DNA of 64,000 nt from Volutella citrinella (GCA_034401135.1 JAWZSP010000005.1:2542001-2606000), one strand, 5' to 3'. Positions 1 through 12,675 are shown, counted from the stretch's first letter. The notes: generated from the sequence alone by a model not told the origin. Program-made: numbers and translations.

Positions 1-29
1 AGCTCGGGTCCATTCCCCATACCCGCCCC

Positions 30-3000
30 TTAGCTGCGGAATCCGTATCCCGTAAGCATTCCAATGAACGCGGCGATTCTATATGTCAAGCCTATGGCGA
101 ACATGACTCCCAGGTTATCCCAGGTCCGATCCAGGCGATAGCCCGTCAACTCGGCTGCCACGTCAACATCGAAGAGATAGTCAAACGGCGACACCAAGGA
201 GCCAAAGTACAGCTCTGCGCACCAGAGACTGGGCGCCGTCCTCCACAGCCATTCCAAGCGCCACTGCTTCACTTGCGACAACGGGGGCGCCGCCCCAGAG
301 AGGATTCCCACCATCAGCGCCATCATGGTCGCGAAGAGCGGTGCGTCCTCTCTGCGAGACACCATGCTCACTACGCTGGCAAGCCCGTGGACGCAGTAAA
401 AGTACAGCAGGTTCGCCAGGAAGCCAATCTCCCACGAGAGGACGGGCGTGGACAACAGGAACAGGATCGCCGAGAAGTGCGCACAAACAAACGTCATGCG
501 CGGCAGCACCGAGAGCATCTTGGCGGTGAAGTAGGCCAGGCGGGAGTGGCCAGCCTCTGCTTCTCGGCGCTGCATCAGAGTCTCCTCCGACAAGAGCTTG
601 ACTCCAGGCGCCGCCGCAACGAGGCCGATGGCGATGCACACCAGAAGACCCAGCTGCGGCGCCGACTGGAAGTCCTGGGCCGTCGAGAGGATCGCGTACG
701 GCTCCCTGTACAGCCCTATGAACAGGATTCCTTTTTTCGGGCTCTCGGCCAGCCCGATCAGCCCCCCAGCCAGGGTTGCGAGTCCTACCTCTGCCCAAAA
801 CGTGCCCACGGCTCGGTACTGCTGCAGCATGGAGCGCTTGAAGCACAGCCAAAGCTGCTTGGCGTAAGGGGCCCCTCGCTTTCTTCGTGCTCTCGAGAGC
901 CTCTCGTTGCTCACCACGGGGTTGACCGCACGTCTATCAACCGAGACGCTGCCGCCAGCGTGTCTTGAGCTGCGACAGGCTTCCCACTGCGAGACAAGTG
1001 ATTCCTCAGAAACGTCGCCGATCCGTTTGTAGTCCCGTCCGTTTCCCGTGATTATGTCAGTGATGACGTCCGCATGGTTGCTGTGCTGTGGAAAAGCGAA
1101 GCCAAGGCTCTCAAAGTAGCCCCGGACCAGGCATCGAGGTCCCTCGTACGTCATCTGGCCGCTGGAAAGCAGGATGAGCTGGTCAAACATGTCAAAGATC
1201 TCCATCCGGGGTTGATGGATGATTACTATTGTGGATATACCGAGCCGTGCAATGGCCTTGAGAGTCCGCATAATAGACACGGCCGCTGCCGCATCCAGAC
1301 CGCTAGTAGGCTCGTCGAGAAAGATGGCCATTGGCGCGGCGGCCAACTCCATCCCAATGCTGACCCTTTTTCGCTGTCCGCCGCTGATGGTTGGCTTTCC
1401 CACGGTGCCTACTAGCGAATCTCGGATGTGTGAAAGCTCCAGGGAGTCAATGACTGAGTCGATGTGGGCCTCAACCTCGTCATGCCTCCAGGTTCGCGGC
1501 AGCCGAATCCGCGCCGAGTGGGCAATATTCTCATATACTGTCAACTCGGGCAAGACAATGTCATCTTGAGGTACATAGCCCGTCAGCTTCTTGTATCTCT
1601 TCATCTTCCCAGGCGCGTTGTTGATGGACACTTCTCCTCCGGTGTTGCCTGCCCTTCCCATCAGTACGTTGACGAATGTCGTCTTTCCGGCCCCAGATCC
1701 GCCCATGATGGCCACGAGAGCGCCGCGCTCTATAGAACCCGTCATGTTGGATAGGATCGGCTTCGAGCTACCCCGAGGCTTGAAGCTTAGGCCGGCGAAT
1801 CCAAAGGAAAGGCCGAAATTGGTGGCCTCGGTCGCCTTCCGCATCGATTCAACAAACTTCCGAAGCGGAGACGACAGGTTGGGCGTGGCAACGTCGCTTC
1901 TAGCAGCACGGTTTGTCAAGTTCAGAGCGCGCTCGAATTCTGTCCAATTATATCCGTCAGGAGCATTACTTCCATCCACAGGAACCAACTCGCCATCATT
2001 GTCGTCGGGGTTCGGTTTAAAACCTGCGATGGAGCTCGTCGTCCCGCCCGAGTCCCCGGTCTCGCTTCTCCAGGATTGGGTCTTTGACTTTGCTCCTTTT
2101 CGTGACCTTTGCCTGAGCTTAGAGTAGAGCATGCAAGCAATCAACAAAACATCCACAATGCCAACTATCATTATTGGGAGGAGGTACAGCTCGTAGGTCG
2201 AACCTTTTGGACATCTGCTGCCCATTCTGCAAGGCGTCGGCATTGGAGCCCCAGGCTGGCAGTACGTTCCAGGCGGGCACTCGATAGACTTCTTTCCCCC
2301 AGAGTCTGGGGGGCAGTAGTAGCCTTGCTGACATATGACCGGCTCGAACTGACCCATCGCCACATACTTGCCCTTATCCGTGCAAGCTTCACTGGCAAGC
2401 CGTGCCACCTGGCAGAGCTCCAACGGTGGGCAGTATTGAGGAAGCGAGTTGATGGTATTGTTGGCGCCTGGGTAGGGTCAGCACGAAACATGACTTTTCA
2501 AAGTCTCAAGCAAGGCGTCTCCAACATGGAGTCATACATAAAAATCCCTTGCCGCAGCCGTTTTCTTGCCAGGATTCCAGTGATTGAATTTGAACCGGTA
2601 TGGCGCCCGGCCTATAGCATGGTAGGGCGGGTATGGGGAACTCGTATCGGTTGATGAGTCTGGCGGATTCATAAAATGCCGATGAGAAGGCCGTATGGTT
2701 CTCGCCAGTGCAGAACTTGTCATAGACACTGAGTTGACTGTTCTCTCTAAATGGCTCCAATGAACCTGTTGAGTTGTTCCAGACAAAGGCTGCCCTGGGG
2801 TTGGGTCTATTGGAACCCTCGTCAACAGACCCGGAATAGTTACCGCCACCGAGCACCGGATGAAACCATTTGCCAGTCTGGACTTCATATACCCCCAGCG
2901 TCTGGTTTCCGATGCATTGCCAGGCTGATCTGGCGGGGCCACGACCCGGTGCCTGTTGCAATGCACATAGACAAGCCTGGGTGTCCAGGAATGTTGGTCC

Positions 3001-3075
3001 TCTCAAACTCCTTAGCGGCAGAAGAGGGTCTTGCGGCAGGTGTTCGAAGGTTAGATTGTAGTTGTCAAAGGCCAT
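30..3075 (-). CDS. ABCG-family half-transporter with Cys-rich N-terminal domain
   Basis: Exons are 3075-2538 and 2467-30; the 70-nt intron has a GTATGA donor, GCTGAC branch and CCCAG acceptor and joins the frame exactly, giving about 991 residues. The first ~270 residues carry repeated short Cys motifs (YYCPP, TYCQP, SRCPKG types). A membrane segment follows near 273-295 and then a charged linker. The nucleotide-binding domain has Walker A GGSGAGKT (about 435-442), a Q-loop in YVPQDD, signature ISGGQRKR, Walker B LDEPTSGLD and H-loop IIHQP. Several hydrophobic segments at the C terminus complete one ABCG half. The reverse order (NBD before TMD) and the Cys-rich front resemble the plant ABCG24/28 group; such half-transporters work as dimers exporting lipids or hydrophobic compounds. 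Substrate here is unknown. The ATG at 3075 follows GATAAG; the frame stays open upstream to about 3192 without another ATG, and no signal peptide is visible, so a missed first exon is possible. Confidence 0.85.
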
Positions 3076-3869
3076 CTTATCGGGAGATGAAGAGGGTCTT
3101 GGAATAGGTCGGTCCTCAGCAAGCAGGTCGGCGAAGCACTCCCTCTTCCGGGCCCAGATTGGCAAGGAAATTGGTGTCGGAATTGCGTATTATAAAGCAC
3201 CCAAGGTCCCATCCGGAACCTATTACGGCCAAAGGTTACCACAATGCTCCCTCACGGGCCACTTGTGTGGTCGACGCCGGCCAAGCACTCGATGCCACCT
3301 GGGGCACAGTTTCAAGGCCTGATGAGGCCGGAGTATGGAGAAATGGTCAGCCATTCAGTTACACCGGCAGCAGACCAAGAAGTGATCTGCCTCGAGACTA
3401 CGCCGACGCATCCGCACGGGCGGCCATTTCCTTCTCAAGGGGCGCCATTTCATGCATGGTTGCTCTCCCAGAGTAGGCCGAGGCCTGTTAGCTTCGAACT
3501 CCAGTCGCGAGTCAGCAGAGAACGTGCCAGCAGACAGCAACTGATGGCTCTGGGTGATTTTTGGTGCCACAACAGCCCCAAGGATGTATGGCTATGCATT
3601 GTTGTTGCTGCGGGTGATTCTGCAGTTGTTGTTGATGCTATTAGCAGGGCCATCATGACAAATCACAGGCTCATCTTGTTCGACGTCGATCTGATGATGC
3701 ATGCTTGATAGAGCCAGCCTCGGGTCGCGGGCCAATGGAGCAGAACTCTCAAAGCATGTGGGCACAGCTATTGAAGGTTGCCAGGCACATTTTCGGATGT
3801 TGTTAGCGTAGGAACTCCCCGCATAGCCGATGTTGATGAAACGACCTCGCGCAGCGGAAATGCCATGTG

Positions 3870-3901
<32 letters not shown>

Positions 3902-4578
3902 GCGCAAAGACCACCAAATGACACTCTCCTCACCATGTCCCCGCTCCAACTACCCTGTATCAAAGGTGTCAACGAAGGTCGGGTATCAGCCTTAGACGGC
4001 AAAGAGGCTCACTGCGCGTTGTTAGACGAAACGTGTAATACAGTCCGTTGCGTTGAATAAAGTTGAAGTGGGTTAGACCGGGCTCGAATGTTCTCGCCCG
4101 CCTTCCCAACAATGTACAGTGTGATTACGCAGTCATCGGCGCTAATCTCCACTGTGTCTTTGGCACACAGTGTTGACCTTTGTGGGAACAGAGTTTCGCA
4201 CGCACTTGGAATCACTTTTGAGAATACAGAATAAGAGAATGCCAGGGATCGATGTTCGCTTCAATGTCATAGTTTGTACCGCTTAGTCTGACAACTAATG
4301 AGATTGTCATCCCACCACGGTTTCACTGGGATGAGAATTTGCCAACAGATTGTCCATCTCATCACTGATGCCTCTCAATTTGTGAACACTGCGTTACGCG
4401 ATCAAAAGCATTGCACTGTCTTGGCTATTTCTAATTCGCTAAAAGGCTCGCTAGGAACCATGTTGAATGCAGCAACTGTCCCACCGATGCCGTCGCCGCC
4501 TGCTCCATCTGCGCAGGACAGAGCACCAGGGAGGCCGGTGGACAGTGATAAATGGTCTATCCAGAAGTTTGCCTCGGC
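3076..4578. other. Intergenic: ABC transporter 5' side and MFS 3' side
   Basis: No convincing gene. On the minus strand a TATAATA-like stretch lies near 3188-3196, about 115 bp before the chosen ABC start, and could be its promoter. The interval contains one GT microsatellite. Reading frames crossing it are short and of low-complexity composition. Confidence 0.6.
3866..3901. repeat. (TG)n microsatellite
   Basis: About 18 TG units with one C interruption at 3876. It creates a spurious His-Thr repeat in a minus-strand reading frame, which should not be taken as protein coding. Confidence 0.95.
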
Positions 4579-6651
4579 TTACTTGCGCGCCGTTGCGTTG
4601 GCCGTCGCGCCGTCCTTCTCGTTCATCTCCTGGCCGGAGGTTTTCTCACCGCCGGCGTCCGTGACCACTGCCACGTTGCCCATCACGGTTGCTCTGTCGT
4701 CCGACTCTGTGCCACTCTCATCTTTGGGGGCGTTTCCCTGCGTGCCGATGCGTAGGAATGGGACGAAGATGAAGCCTAGCGCGGCGAGACCGACCGACAC
4801 GAAGTACGCCATCTTGTAAGGCTTGATGTGGTCGCCGCCTGCTCCCTCCGCCTCTTGTACAGAGCTGTACACGGCCGTAGAGATACCGATGGCGATGGTT
4901 CCGCTAAGTCGAATGAGCATGTTGAAAATGCCGCCGGCCAATGCTTGCTGGTTGATCGGGAGCGAAGCCATGACGAACATCTACCACCCCAAGCATGGTT
5001 AGCAACCCTTGTCCGTTCGCACAGCATAGAATAAAAATCTCACATTTGTGACGTTGAACTGAAAATCGGCGCCAACAACATTTAGAACGAGTGAGGGGAA
5101 GATGAAAGCCCAGTAAAGCGTCGTACCAGTCTCAAACGTGAGGAGGACATTGGCAGCGACGTAGGCGATGGCACCAATACCCATGATGAGGGTGTTGTTT
5201 ACGGAATGGAGGATGCTTGCTGCCACGATGTTCCAGATGATACCCGCAATCACCTGTGGAAGCAAATGGACGGCGACTTCCAAGGCGTCATATCGTCGCA
5301 CCTCCTGCATCATCAGTGCTAGCCAGAAGTTTGACGACGAGAACGACATCATGCCCAGAATGGCAGAAAGAACAAGCTTGAGATTGCAGTGTCAGCGACC
5401 CAGTCCTGGAAGACGCCACCACGAGTGGCAGAGGGGGAAGCCCAGTCACATACCAATGAGAAATTGCGGTTCCTCCAGATGTGGAGTGGCATGAGGGGGT
5501 GAGGCCAGTAGCTTTCCCAACAGACAAACGCAACCAGCAGAAGAAAGCCGACAACAAGCATAGCAATGACATGGGCGCTGCGCCAGCCGTCATCGGGGCC
5601 GAGTCTATGCAATAAGTTAGAGACATCAAGACCAACCAATTATAAAATGTAAGAGCAAGACTCACGTCAAAGCCGCTGTGAACATGCCCACGCCAATGAC
5701 TGTCAACACGGTACCGACAATGTCGAACCGCTTCAGCGCTTCTCGGAGCCGCTCCTTGAAGGGGGCGGGATCGAAGGCCTCGACACTGCCTGGCACGATC
5801 CAGATGCAGGCCACGCCCAAGACGGCCCAGATGATGGCGAGCAGGATGAAGCTCGCGCGCCAGTCGAAGATGCGCGCGGCAACACCGCACACGATGCTGC
5901 CGGCGGCGAAGCCCAGCGGGTTGCCGGCCGAGAAGCAGGCAAAGGCCCAGTTCTTGCGCCTGGACGGGACGCTGTAGGCGGCGCCGAGGATACCAATGGC
6001 CGGCGGCACCACCATGGCCGACGCCAGGCCCATGACGCCGCACAGGATGTTCATCCAAAAGGGGTTCCGCGCAAAGGAGACGATGAGGGCCGCCGCGCTG
6101 AAGCTGCCCATGCCGCAGAGAAAGACGGCCTTGCGGCCCAGCAGATCGGCCAGTTGGCCCAGGGTCAGCTGGAAGGCTCCAGCGGTGAGACTGCAGCACA
6201 GGGAAGCAAGCAAGTGTTAGCCAGCATGATTCTAATAAGCCAAGTGACACTCTCAGGGGGAAACGACTCACGTTGCGGCGGCGGAGATCCATGAGATCTG
6301 GCTCTGGCTCATGTGCAAATCTCTGCCAATGGAGGCCGTCACGATGACGGTTGTGCCCGTGAGGAAGGTGTTTGTCGCCATGGCCACGGTTGCCATGAAG
6401 ACGAAGCCGACCTCCTGGAACGTGTTCCGGAAGCAGACCGGGCGCTCGCCGAACGCCGACACCTTGCTGCTGCTGGGAGGCTCATCGCTATTGCTGCCGT
6501 CGCCTCCATCAACGGTGGTCGACTGGTCCTGCTGTCCTCCTGCTGTTTTCGCATCTTTTTCGCCTTGGTGGTTGTGGTGTTGAGCCTCCGGAGTTTCGGA
6601 TATACGCGCCGCCGGCGACATGTCCGATTCTCGGCCCGTTAACACGGCCAT
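4579..6651 (-). CDS. MFS transporter, DHA2-like (about 14 membrane segments)
   Basis: Five exons: 6651-6272, 6190-5666, 5604-5454, 5376-5044 and 4980-4579 (1791 nt, 596 residues). All four introns (61-81 nt) have GT/AG ends and restore frame. Residues 1-75 are a hydrophilic, Ser/Gln/Asp-rich cytoplasmic tail. Then come regularly spaced hydrophobic helices with the MFS motif A between TM2 and TM3 (GQLADLLGRKAVF). The helix TGTTVIVTASIGRDL, followed by SQISWISAAATL, is typical of the drug:H+ antiporter-2 subfamily. The last helix is followed by a ~55-residue charged tail. The protein should sit in the plasma or vacuolar membrane. The family includes multidrug exporters and yeast Amf1/Atr1-like carriers; the substrate cannot be assigned. 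Its upstream neighbour is a 13.8 kb gene-poor interval, so it may have a large promoter. Confidence 0.9.
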
Positions 6652-7083
6652 GGCTGAGCTTCCGGCCCGGGAAGGGTGTTTCGGGAGCGGGCGTGAGGTG
6701 TCTCAGCGGGGGGATGCGGCGCCGCACGGTTCAAGGCGAGGGCAGAGGGGGAAAATCTCGATGTGTGGCCTGATACCTGCTTCTGATTCCGAAAAAAAAG
6801 GATGATGGTGGGAGTACTGGGGGTGTGGAAAAGTGGGAAATGACGATTTCTCGTCTTGTTGTCGCCTCAAGTCGACGTCGGAGTTATCGATCCACTTTGG
6901 TCACAAGTGGCCCCGTCTGCGGGCGGTGGGTCAAGGCCGCATAGACTTGCATCTGGAGATGGCGAAAAAAAAAAGTGAGAATTCATTCAGTAGAGTAGTA
7001 ACGAGAAGGAGCGCTCTCATAATAAACCGCATGTCGAGAGTGCCTTATTAAGAGTCCCGCCGATTCTTCCGACATAGTATGCA

Positions 7084-7135
7084 GAGATCTCGCTTTTTTA
7101 TTTCTTTAAATTTATATGTACATATATTTAAACAG
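7084..7135. promoter_or_regulatory. AT-rich island with 14-bp palindrome
   Basis: A nearly pure A/T stretch in GC-rich surroundings, about 430-480 bp upstream of the MFS start. It contains the perfect palindrome TATATGTACATATA at 7113-7126. It could be a protein-binding or nucleosome-free site; its function is inferred only from composition and position. Confidence 0.35.
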
Positions 7136-9180
7136 AGATTGACGCAGACTCGAGTCCAATAGTCTCTCATGCAAGTCGGCTTTATTTTGTTGCGGCTGAG
7201 TGACAAATCTATCTATATCCGGGACTGTTGAGCGGGTAGCTGCTTAACAATCACATCCCGTCTCTGGCCGAATACTCATTCAACCCACTCGACACGCCAC
7301 CATGCGAGAGCTCTATTGCGTTGCATCAACTCCATCGTAGACAAACGAGTTTCGCCAAGTTTAGATTTTTTACCTTATTCGGGGCTGGGTGCCACGAAGG
7401 CTCCAGCCTCAGCCCTCATCCTATAGTTCTCCGGGGGAGCAGCTGATTTCGGCCGAACAGGCTATGGAGGGCCTTGACCTTGACGGGCCCACAATAGAAG
7501 TCACAGACTCCTTGGACGTCAGGCCAGGCCAAGTCTTTGCCGTGCTGGTACCCACAGTATCTGCAGCTTGTCGCTACAGCCTCGTCAGCAGTACCATGCA
7601 TGTACATGTATGATGCCTGACTCTCCAAGGTCGACTCGTTGCCCGGAGGCAGAAGAATGAGTATCGCCTACACGTATTCACCCGATACCGCGGCTGATAG
7701 CATTCGGCGCAGCACAAAGCCAAGGCTCGCATAGGGTATTCGGCAGAGGCCTGGCAATCTCACCAGCTGTTCACAATATGTTTCTCGGAACCATTGTCGT
7801 TTTCGTGGTTGTATGCGGCTTGCACCATTGTCCCTACCCTGAGTCCAGTCTATAATGCGCCAGTTTCACATCTTCACCTTGCTGTTGTGCATTCCTAGAC
7901 CTTGGCTTGATACAACCATTGGCACTTCACAAGAGAGATGGCCACTTGGCTGGCCCGGGTGTAGACTGAGATATCCTTTCACGCTACTTGCGGTTGATTA
8001 TAATCCACATCATGGGGTTTTACCTAGGCCTGCTGGGGTTGATTGCATGATCAGGTCACAAGGTGTTCTCCAGGATAAACGTTCCACGCATTGACAAGTT
8101 GACAACACGCGCCTACTTGTGGGTAGTAGATAGGCCACTAGATCCGATGACATCGGCTAGAGGCTGGTCGATTTGTCTGAGTCGTCACATGTGTAACGTG
8201 AACCATGCATCGAACCAAGTCGAGAATGCTTCTACTTCAACGGCTTTGGGATGGTGTCGCTTCTAGGCTGCCAATACCCTGGCACTTTGGCCGTTATGGT
8301 TTCGCCACTAGCCTACACTACCGATTACGTGCATCGTTTCCCTGATGGATCCTGGGCGTGGCGTGCAATGGTACAGTAGAATGAACTTATTCTCGACTGC
8401 ACGACAGCCGAAAGCACGTGAAGAGGGCAACGCTTCCCAACATGTCCAACAATCGCAGCCTGCCATAGGGTATCACGAGCGATTTGAGCGTACCAAACAA
8501 CACGGCACACCCGCTTAAGCGAGCGGCAATGCCAGGGAGCGTACTACCGCCGTCTCGTCCCGCGCTGCTGCAACGAGGCCACGGGCCTTTCCACGTGGCT
8601 CCCGGCTACCGTGGGTTTGGGACTTGTCCGGTCGGGTTTCAACTCTGGGTGGATGGCGATCGGCCCTATGGCCACGGGCGGCAGCTCCGCCGCGGCCCGG
8701 CAGCAACGGCACGCGGGGCGGAGGACGCAAAGTCCAAAAAAAGGGTTGGCACGGCACAATTCCCCGGGCGCGCGGTGTGTACCCCATCAGTCATTGCAAC
8801 GCCGCAGGGGGCAACGGGGCATGTATGGCATGGTTGACGGCGGCCAGATGTGGTGGTGCGCAAGTTCTCTCAGCGACCTCGAGCCATAACCCACCGGCGT
8901 GTCTGAGAAACAGGGCGGAGAATGCCGTGCGGAGGAGGGATGCGATGGCACCGGCGGCCGGAAGTCGCTCCGGTACCCGTCGCGTATCAGAGCCGTCGCC
9001 TCGGGGCGCAATTTATCGAGGTAGAGCAACGCTAGTGAAAGACAAATGCTCGCCAAGGATCAGGAACCAGACAGGCGGACATTGTTGAGTCGTAGTAAGG
9101 CCGAGCCTTCCGGCCGCGAATGTGGTAATTGTGAGGATGCACTGGACGGTCTGGTGTCTGATCGCGGAGGGCAGGGCAGG

Positions 9181-9200
9181 CGAGGCGAGGCGAGGCGAGG
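9181..9200. repeat. (CGAGG)4 tandem repeat
   Basis: Four consecutive 5-bp units in the gene-poor interval; degenerate flanks extend the pattern slightly on both sides. Confidence 0.9.
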
Positions 9201-9766
9201 CAAGACGATGCAACGCAAGACCGATGCGCGCGCAGTGACAGGGAAACCGATGGCGGCACGAGCAGGCCAGGGGCATCGCCTTCTGGTCTCTCTCTCGGAG
9301 CCGTTGCCCGATAGGATTCTGTTAGCCGAGCGGAGGATGCGCAACGACGGGGGCAACTAATGCGCGTTGTGTGGTTTCGGGCAAAGTTTGTCGGGGAAGC
9401 TGCCGCCGGACAGTAGGTAACTGTCCAAACGAGTGGAGGCCGATTGTGGTTGGGGACTTGGGGCTGGCCGTTGGCGCGTATGCAAATCCATGCAAGCCCC
9501 AAGGCTCAAGCTCCCGGTCTCTTCAGTCCCCGCCGTTGCAGCGACGCGCAGGGGACGGATCGCTGGGTGCCTGGGCCACGCCAGACCCCCGGGCGAGTCA
9601 TTCGTGGTGGTCGTTTGGAGAAAATGAGAGTGTGAGGCAAGCAGCGCCAGGGGGTGGTGTTTGAGGTCCACGAGGGTGGGGCGTGATTTCACAGCAGTAC
9701 AGAACTAGGACGTCGTGCTTGCATTGCTTCTCCGTGGACAGTGACGGTGATGAGGTGGTATCCCAG

Positions 9767-9793
9767 TGTCCTGTCCTGTCCTGTCCTGTCCTG
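9767..9793. repeat. (TGTCC)5 tandem repeat
   Basis: Five perfect 5-bp units plus two bases, about 570 bp from the CGAGG repeat. Confidence 0.9.
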
Positions 9794-9933
9794 CGCAGGG
9801 CTGTGCGACAGCACGACTGGAGGAGGAACGGACCCGCAAGAAGCCAGGGAAGCGAGCCGAGAGGGGTCCCGCCCAAGGCTTCTGGAAGGTTTCTGGCGGA
9901 TTGTCATAGCCCTAGTGTGAGAGCCTCTGAGGC

Positions 9934-9971
9934 GCCCCATTTCTGCCCCATTCTGCCCCATTTCCGCCCCA
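9934..9971. repeat. GCCCCATTYT minisatellite
   Basis: Three near-identical 10-11-bp units beginning GCCCCATT, followed by a partial fourth unit. It is the third short tandem repeat within 800 bp. Confidence 0.85.
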
Positions 9972-12525
9972 ACGCACCCGCAGCGCACTGGGCACCTGCA
10001 TGTTCCCGAGTGCAGTTACTGCATGGCCGACGGGAGTGGATGTAGGAGGGTGAATGTACCAAAGCCCATCAACAGCCACTGTCAGCCACCTCAGTGCCAT
10101 CCACACAGAGATCGAGCGTGCCTGAGCCACATGCGCCAAGTCCGGGGGCCTAATCGTCATCCTTTCCCCCCAGCCAAGCAATTAGCAATTTGTCACCGAA
10201 GACGGCAGAGCAGTCATTGCTGTGAGCTTCTTCCTACAGCTCATAATTGTCATCGCACAGGGGACCCCATTGGCATGAGGGATGAATACGTCAGCTCGAA
10301 TTGCCCGCTAAAATTAGCCAGGTGCCTCAGAATTGCGGCTGCGCTGTGACGCACCGATGTGTGCCACGAAGCCCACAGGGCCAATCAGCCCCAACCACCA
10401 CGCCCAAAGAATTAAGTGGCTGCGTCTTCGGTATCAGCATGGAGCCGCCGTACGTTTCTTCTTTTTTTTGGGGGCGAGGGAGAGGGGCGCGCGCACAGAC
10501 GGCTCTTTCAAACGTCATGGAGCCATAATTGACGGATGGGCCTCTTGGGCTTGCAGCATCGCTGGACAAGACGTGGATGCTTGGGAGGCCTGTTCCCTCA
10601 GAGAATTGCAGCCCAAGCCTGTCCGAGGCGGGTGGGCGTGGTGGGCCTAATTGACACAGCAGGGGGGGCCGCATGTCGTCGAGGTCAGAGGGCAGGGCGA
10701 TGCCGCGGCGCCGGCAACACGTCAAGTATACGAGTGATTGCTCATGTCTACTTGGCCGAAATGAGCCGGGCTTCTCTGGGAAAACGAGGCCGTGCTAGCG
10801 CAACTTGCTCACAGAGGATCGACAATTGACTCAACGATGTCACACCGCCAGCGGAGGGAACCCGACACCCATCAGAGGGAGGAGAGATTACAGGAAGCCC
10901 CCTTTAGTCCGGAGTCGACGTTGCATTCTCATAGGGCCCTTCGAGATCCAGACGGGTGAGAACTTAGCCTACTACTAGTATGTACGGGCATACAGTCAGT
11001 ACCCTACGCGGCTCCGTCTTGTGGGTCATCCCCCATCATGTCGTCAGATCATGTCATTCCCATGCTAAACAGACCTTCATCTATTGAGTGTTTCGGGTTC
11101 GATCCCTTGTATTTTGTTGCACCGAGAGTATCATAGCCATGACGGCATCCTGTTTATGCACCGAAAGCAGAACTAAGCTACACGCTCGGGTTGTGCGCCT
11201 CCGCCCCAAGATAACATTGAACGCTTGCCGTCTTTTTCATCATCCCCACTGATTGTTTGCTTGGCTTGAGCCAATAGGATCGCCCAATCAGGGTAGTCTA
11301 ACCGAGCGCCTGTCCGAACCATCCCTCGTACGTACTTAGTAAAAAGAACAACAGATTTTTGTCTTCCCTGCACACCCAAAAAAGCCGAGAGAAAGGTTCC
11401 AGAAAAGCCAAGCCAAGCAAACCCCTTTCCGTCCTCCCCACTACCCTAGCGTTGGAACCAGGGTACGAGTTATTAGGGAGGAGGCTTTGAGAATCGCTAA
11501 AGATGTAAAGCCGCTGGAACCAGCCAGAGAAAGGCTGTAGAATACGCCAACATGAGAAAATGACCAAAAGAGAAGCCAAGCCTTGACTGATCGGTTGCCC
11601 AGTCCGAGTGAGTGATTTGGGTGAGCATTGCCGATTCCAGGGCTGTAGCAGAGGGTAGGCTGTGGCTGAACGTCTGCCTCAGTGAGGCGCCTGGCCCACT
11701 CTCGCCCAATCAAATGGCCCTAGACTCTGGCTTGGTGACGCAACAAAACCCCCTAATATTGTCTGCAGGCGAGCAGAGCAAGGCTGCAGCAGGGGTGAGG
11801 GAAGGGGAAATGATGGAGCTGCATAATTCCGGCAAACGGGTTGCAGAGATGGGCCTCCCACGTGGATCGTGCAGAGACGACATGCCTGTGACGCGAAGCC
11901 AAAATTGGTTGGGCTGACCTCCAGAACATCATCACGGTTCTGCTGGCCCTCCCAGCAGGGTGATGAAAGCGGTCCCCGCATGTCGGCATACTCCGACCAG
12001 CGGCGTTTAGCTTCGACCTCGGGTTCAGGGCGTCAGTTTCGAATTGGCCCGTGATGGCGGCTTCACCACCATGCCCAGCTGAGCCCCCCATTGCGGCTCG
12101 GGCAGGCGGCATGAAGGGGAAAAAATAGTAATGATCAAAACGAGTAGAGAAGAGCTGTTCTCAAACAGCTAGAGGCGGTGTGGTGTGTGTAGAGGTTTCG
12201 AAGCCATGTGCCGCGGCTTCGCACAAGGGTAGTCGAGCTCTAATGTCATGCCAGGCATGGCGAAAGCGCCGCGATGTGACGACCTTGACTCTGCACCTGC
12301 AACACGACAACTACGGCCATCCTGTGGTTGGAGCCAAGGTTGCCATGTTACTTGTTCATCAGGTCATACCCAATTCGGGGACCACGCGAGCAAGGGCGGA
12401 GTGCGGGCTAGGACGGCCGACCCACGCCCTCGTCCAGTAAGCCGTCGCACTCACACACCCTCCCCCACGCCCTTCAGCAGTGGCACATGCTGTAGCACCA
12501 GGGTCCCACGATGGCCTCAAGATGA

Positions 12526-12675
12526 TTATGTACACGCCCTGCACACTTGAAGTTTGCAGTATGCGCATTCAAAAATCATCCAGTGCGGCCCAGATCGGCA
12601 GTATTGGCAAATCCACTGAATCAGTGTGCTGTCTGACTTGATCATCTGGAAGGAGTGTGCGCAAGCATTGGCCAT
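12526..12675 (-). CDS. Small triple-CXXC protein, 49 residues (candidate zinc-binding)
   Basis: The ATG at 12675 opens 49 codons ending TAA at 12526. Cys residues lie at 5, 23, 26, 37, 40, 45 and 48, so three CXXC pairs (23/26, 37/40, 45/48) occupy the last 27 residues. The pairs are separated by an aromatic-rich spacer containing GPHW. This spacing suggests a compact zinc-binding fold; with six paired Cys, one site is complete and a second would need His31 or Cys5. Upstream on the same strand, no ATG occurs from 13453 down to 12856. The only two ATGs before 12675 (at 12855 and 12830) lie inside a consensus intron (12922-12818). After splicing, the first ATG is this one. A TATA box sits at 13231-13238. 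I recall similar short WxCxYC...GPHW fungal proteins but cannot name a family, and no function is known to me. Confidence 0.6.
   Translation of the reverse strand: MANACAHSFQMIKSDSTLIQWICQYCRSGPHWMIFECAYCKLQVCRACT

Larger units (their letters stand above)
6652..12525. other. Gene-poor interval, left half
   Basis: I find no supported gene. Open frames here are short, Arg/Pro-rich and lack intron or domain support. The segment next to 6652 is the promoter side of the MFS gene and includes an AT-rich island at 7084-7135. Several short tandem repeats cluster at 9.1-10 kb. A plus-strand stretch at about 11158-11511 lacks ATG, but no recognisable protein follows it. Confidence 0.55.

Noticed and set aside
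3592..4002. 136-codon minus-strand frame with (His-Thr)n
   Set aside because: The dipeptide run is the TG microsatellite; no other coding evidence.
7855..8094. 79-codon plus-strand frame with a hydrophobic start (MRQFHIFTLLLC)
   Set aside because: The hydrophobic run is short and followed by Trp/Pro-rich sequence with no Cys pattern or leader. It is probably chance.
11091..11110. tRNA B-box-like GGTTCGATCCC
   Set aside because: The flanking bases do not form a T-arm stem, and no A-box or acceptor stem is found at the right distance.
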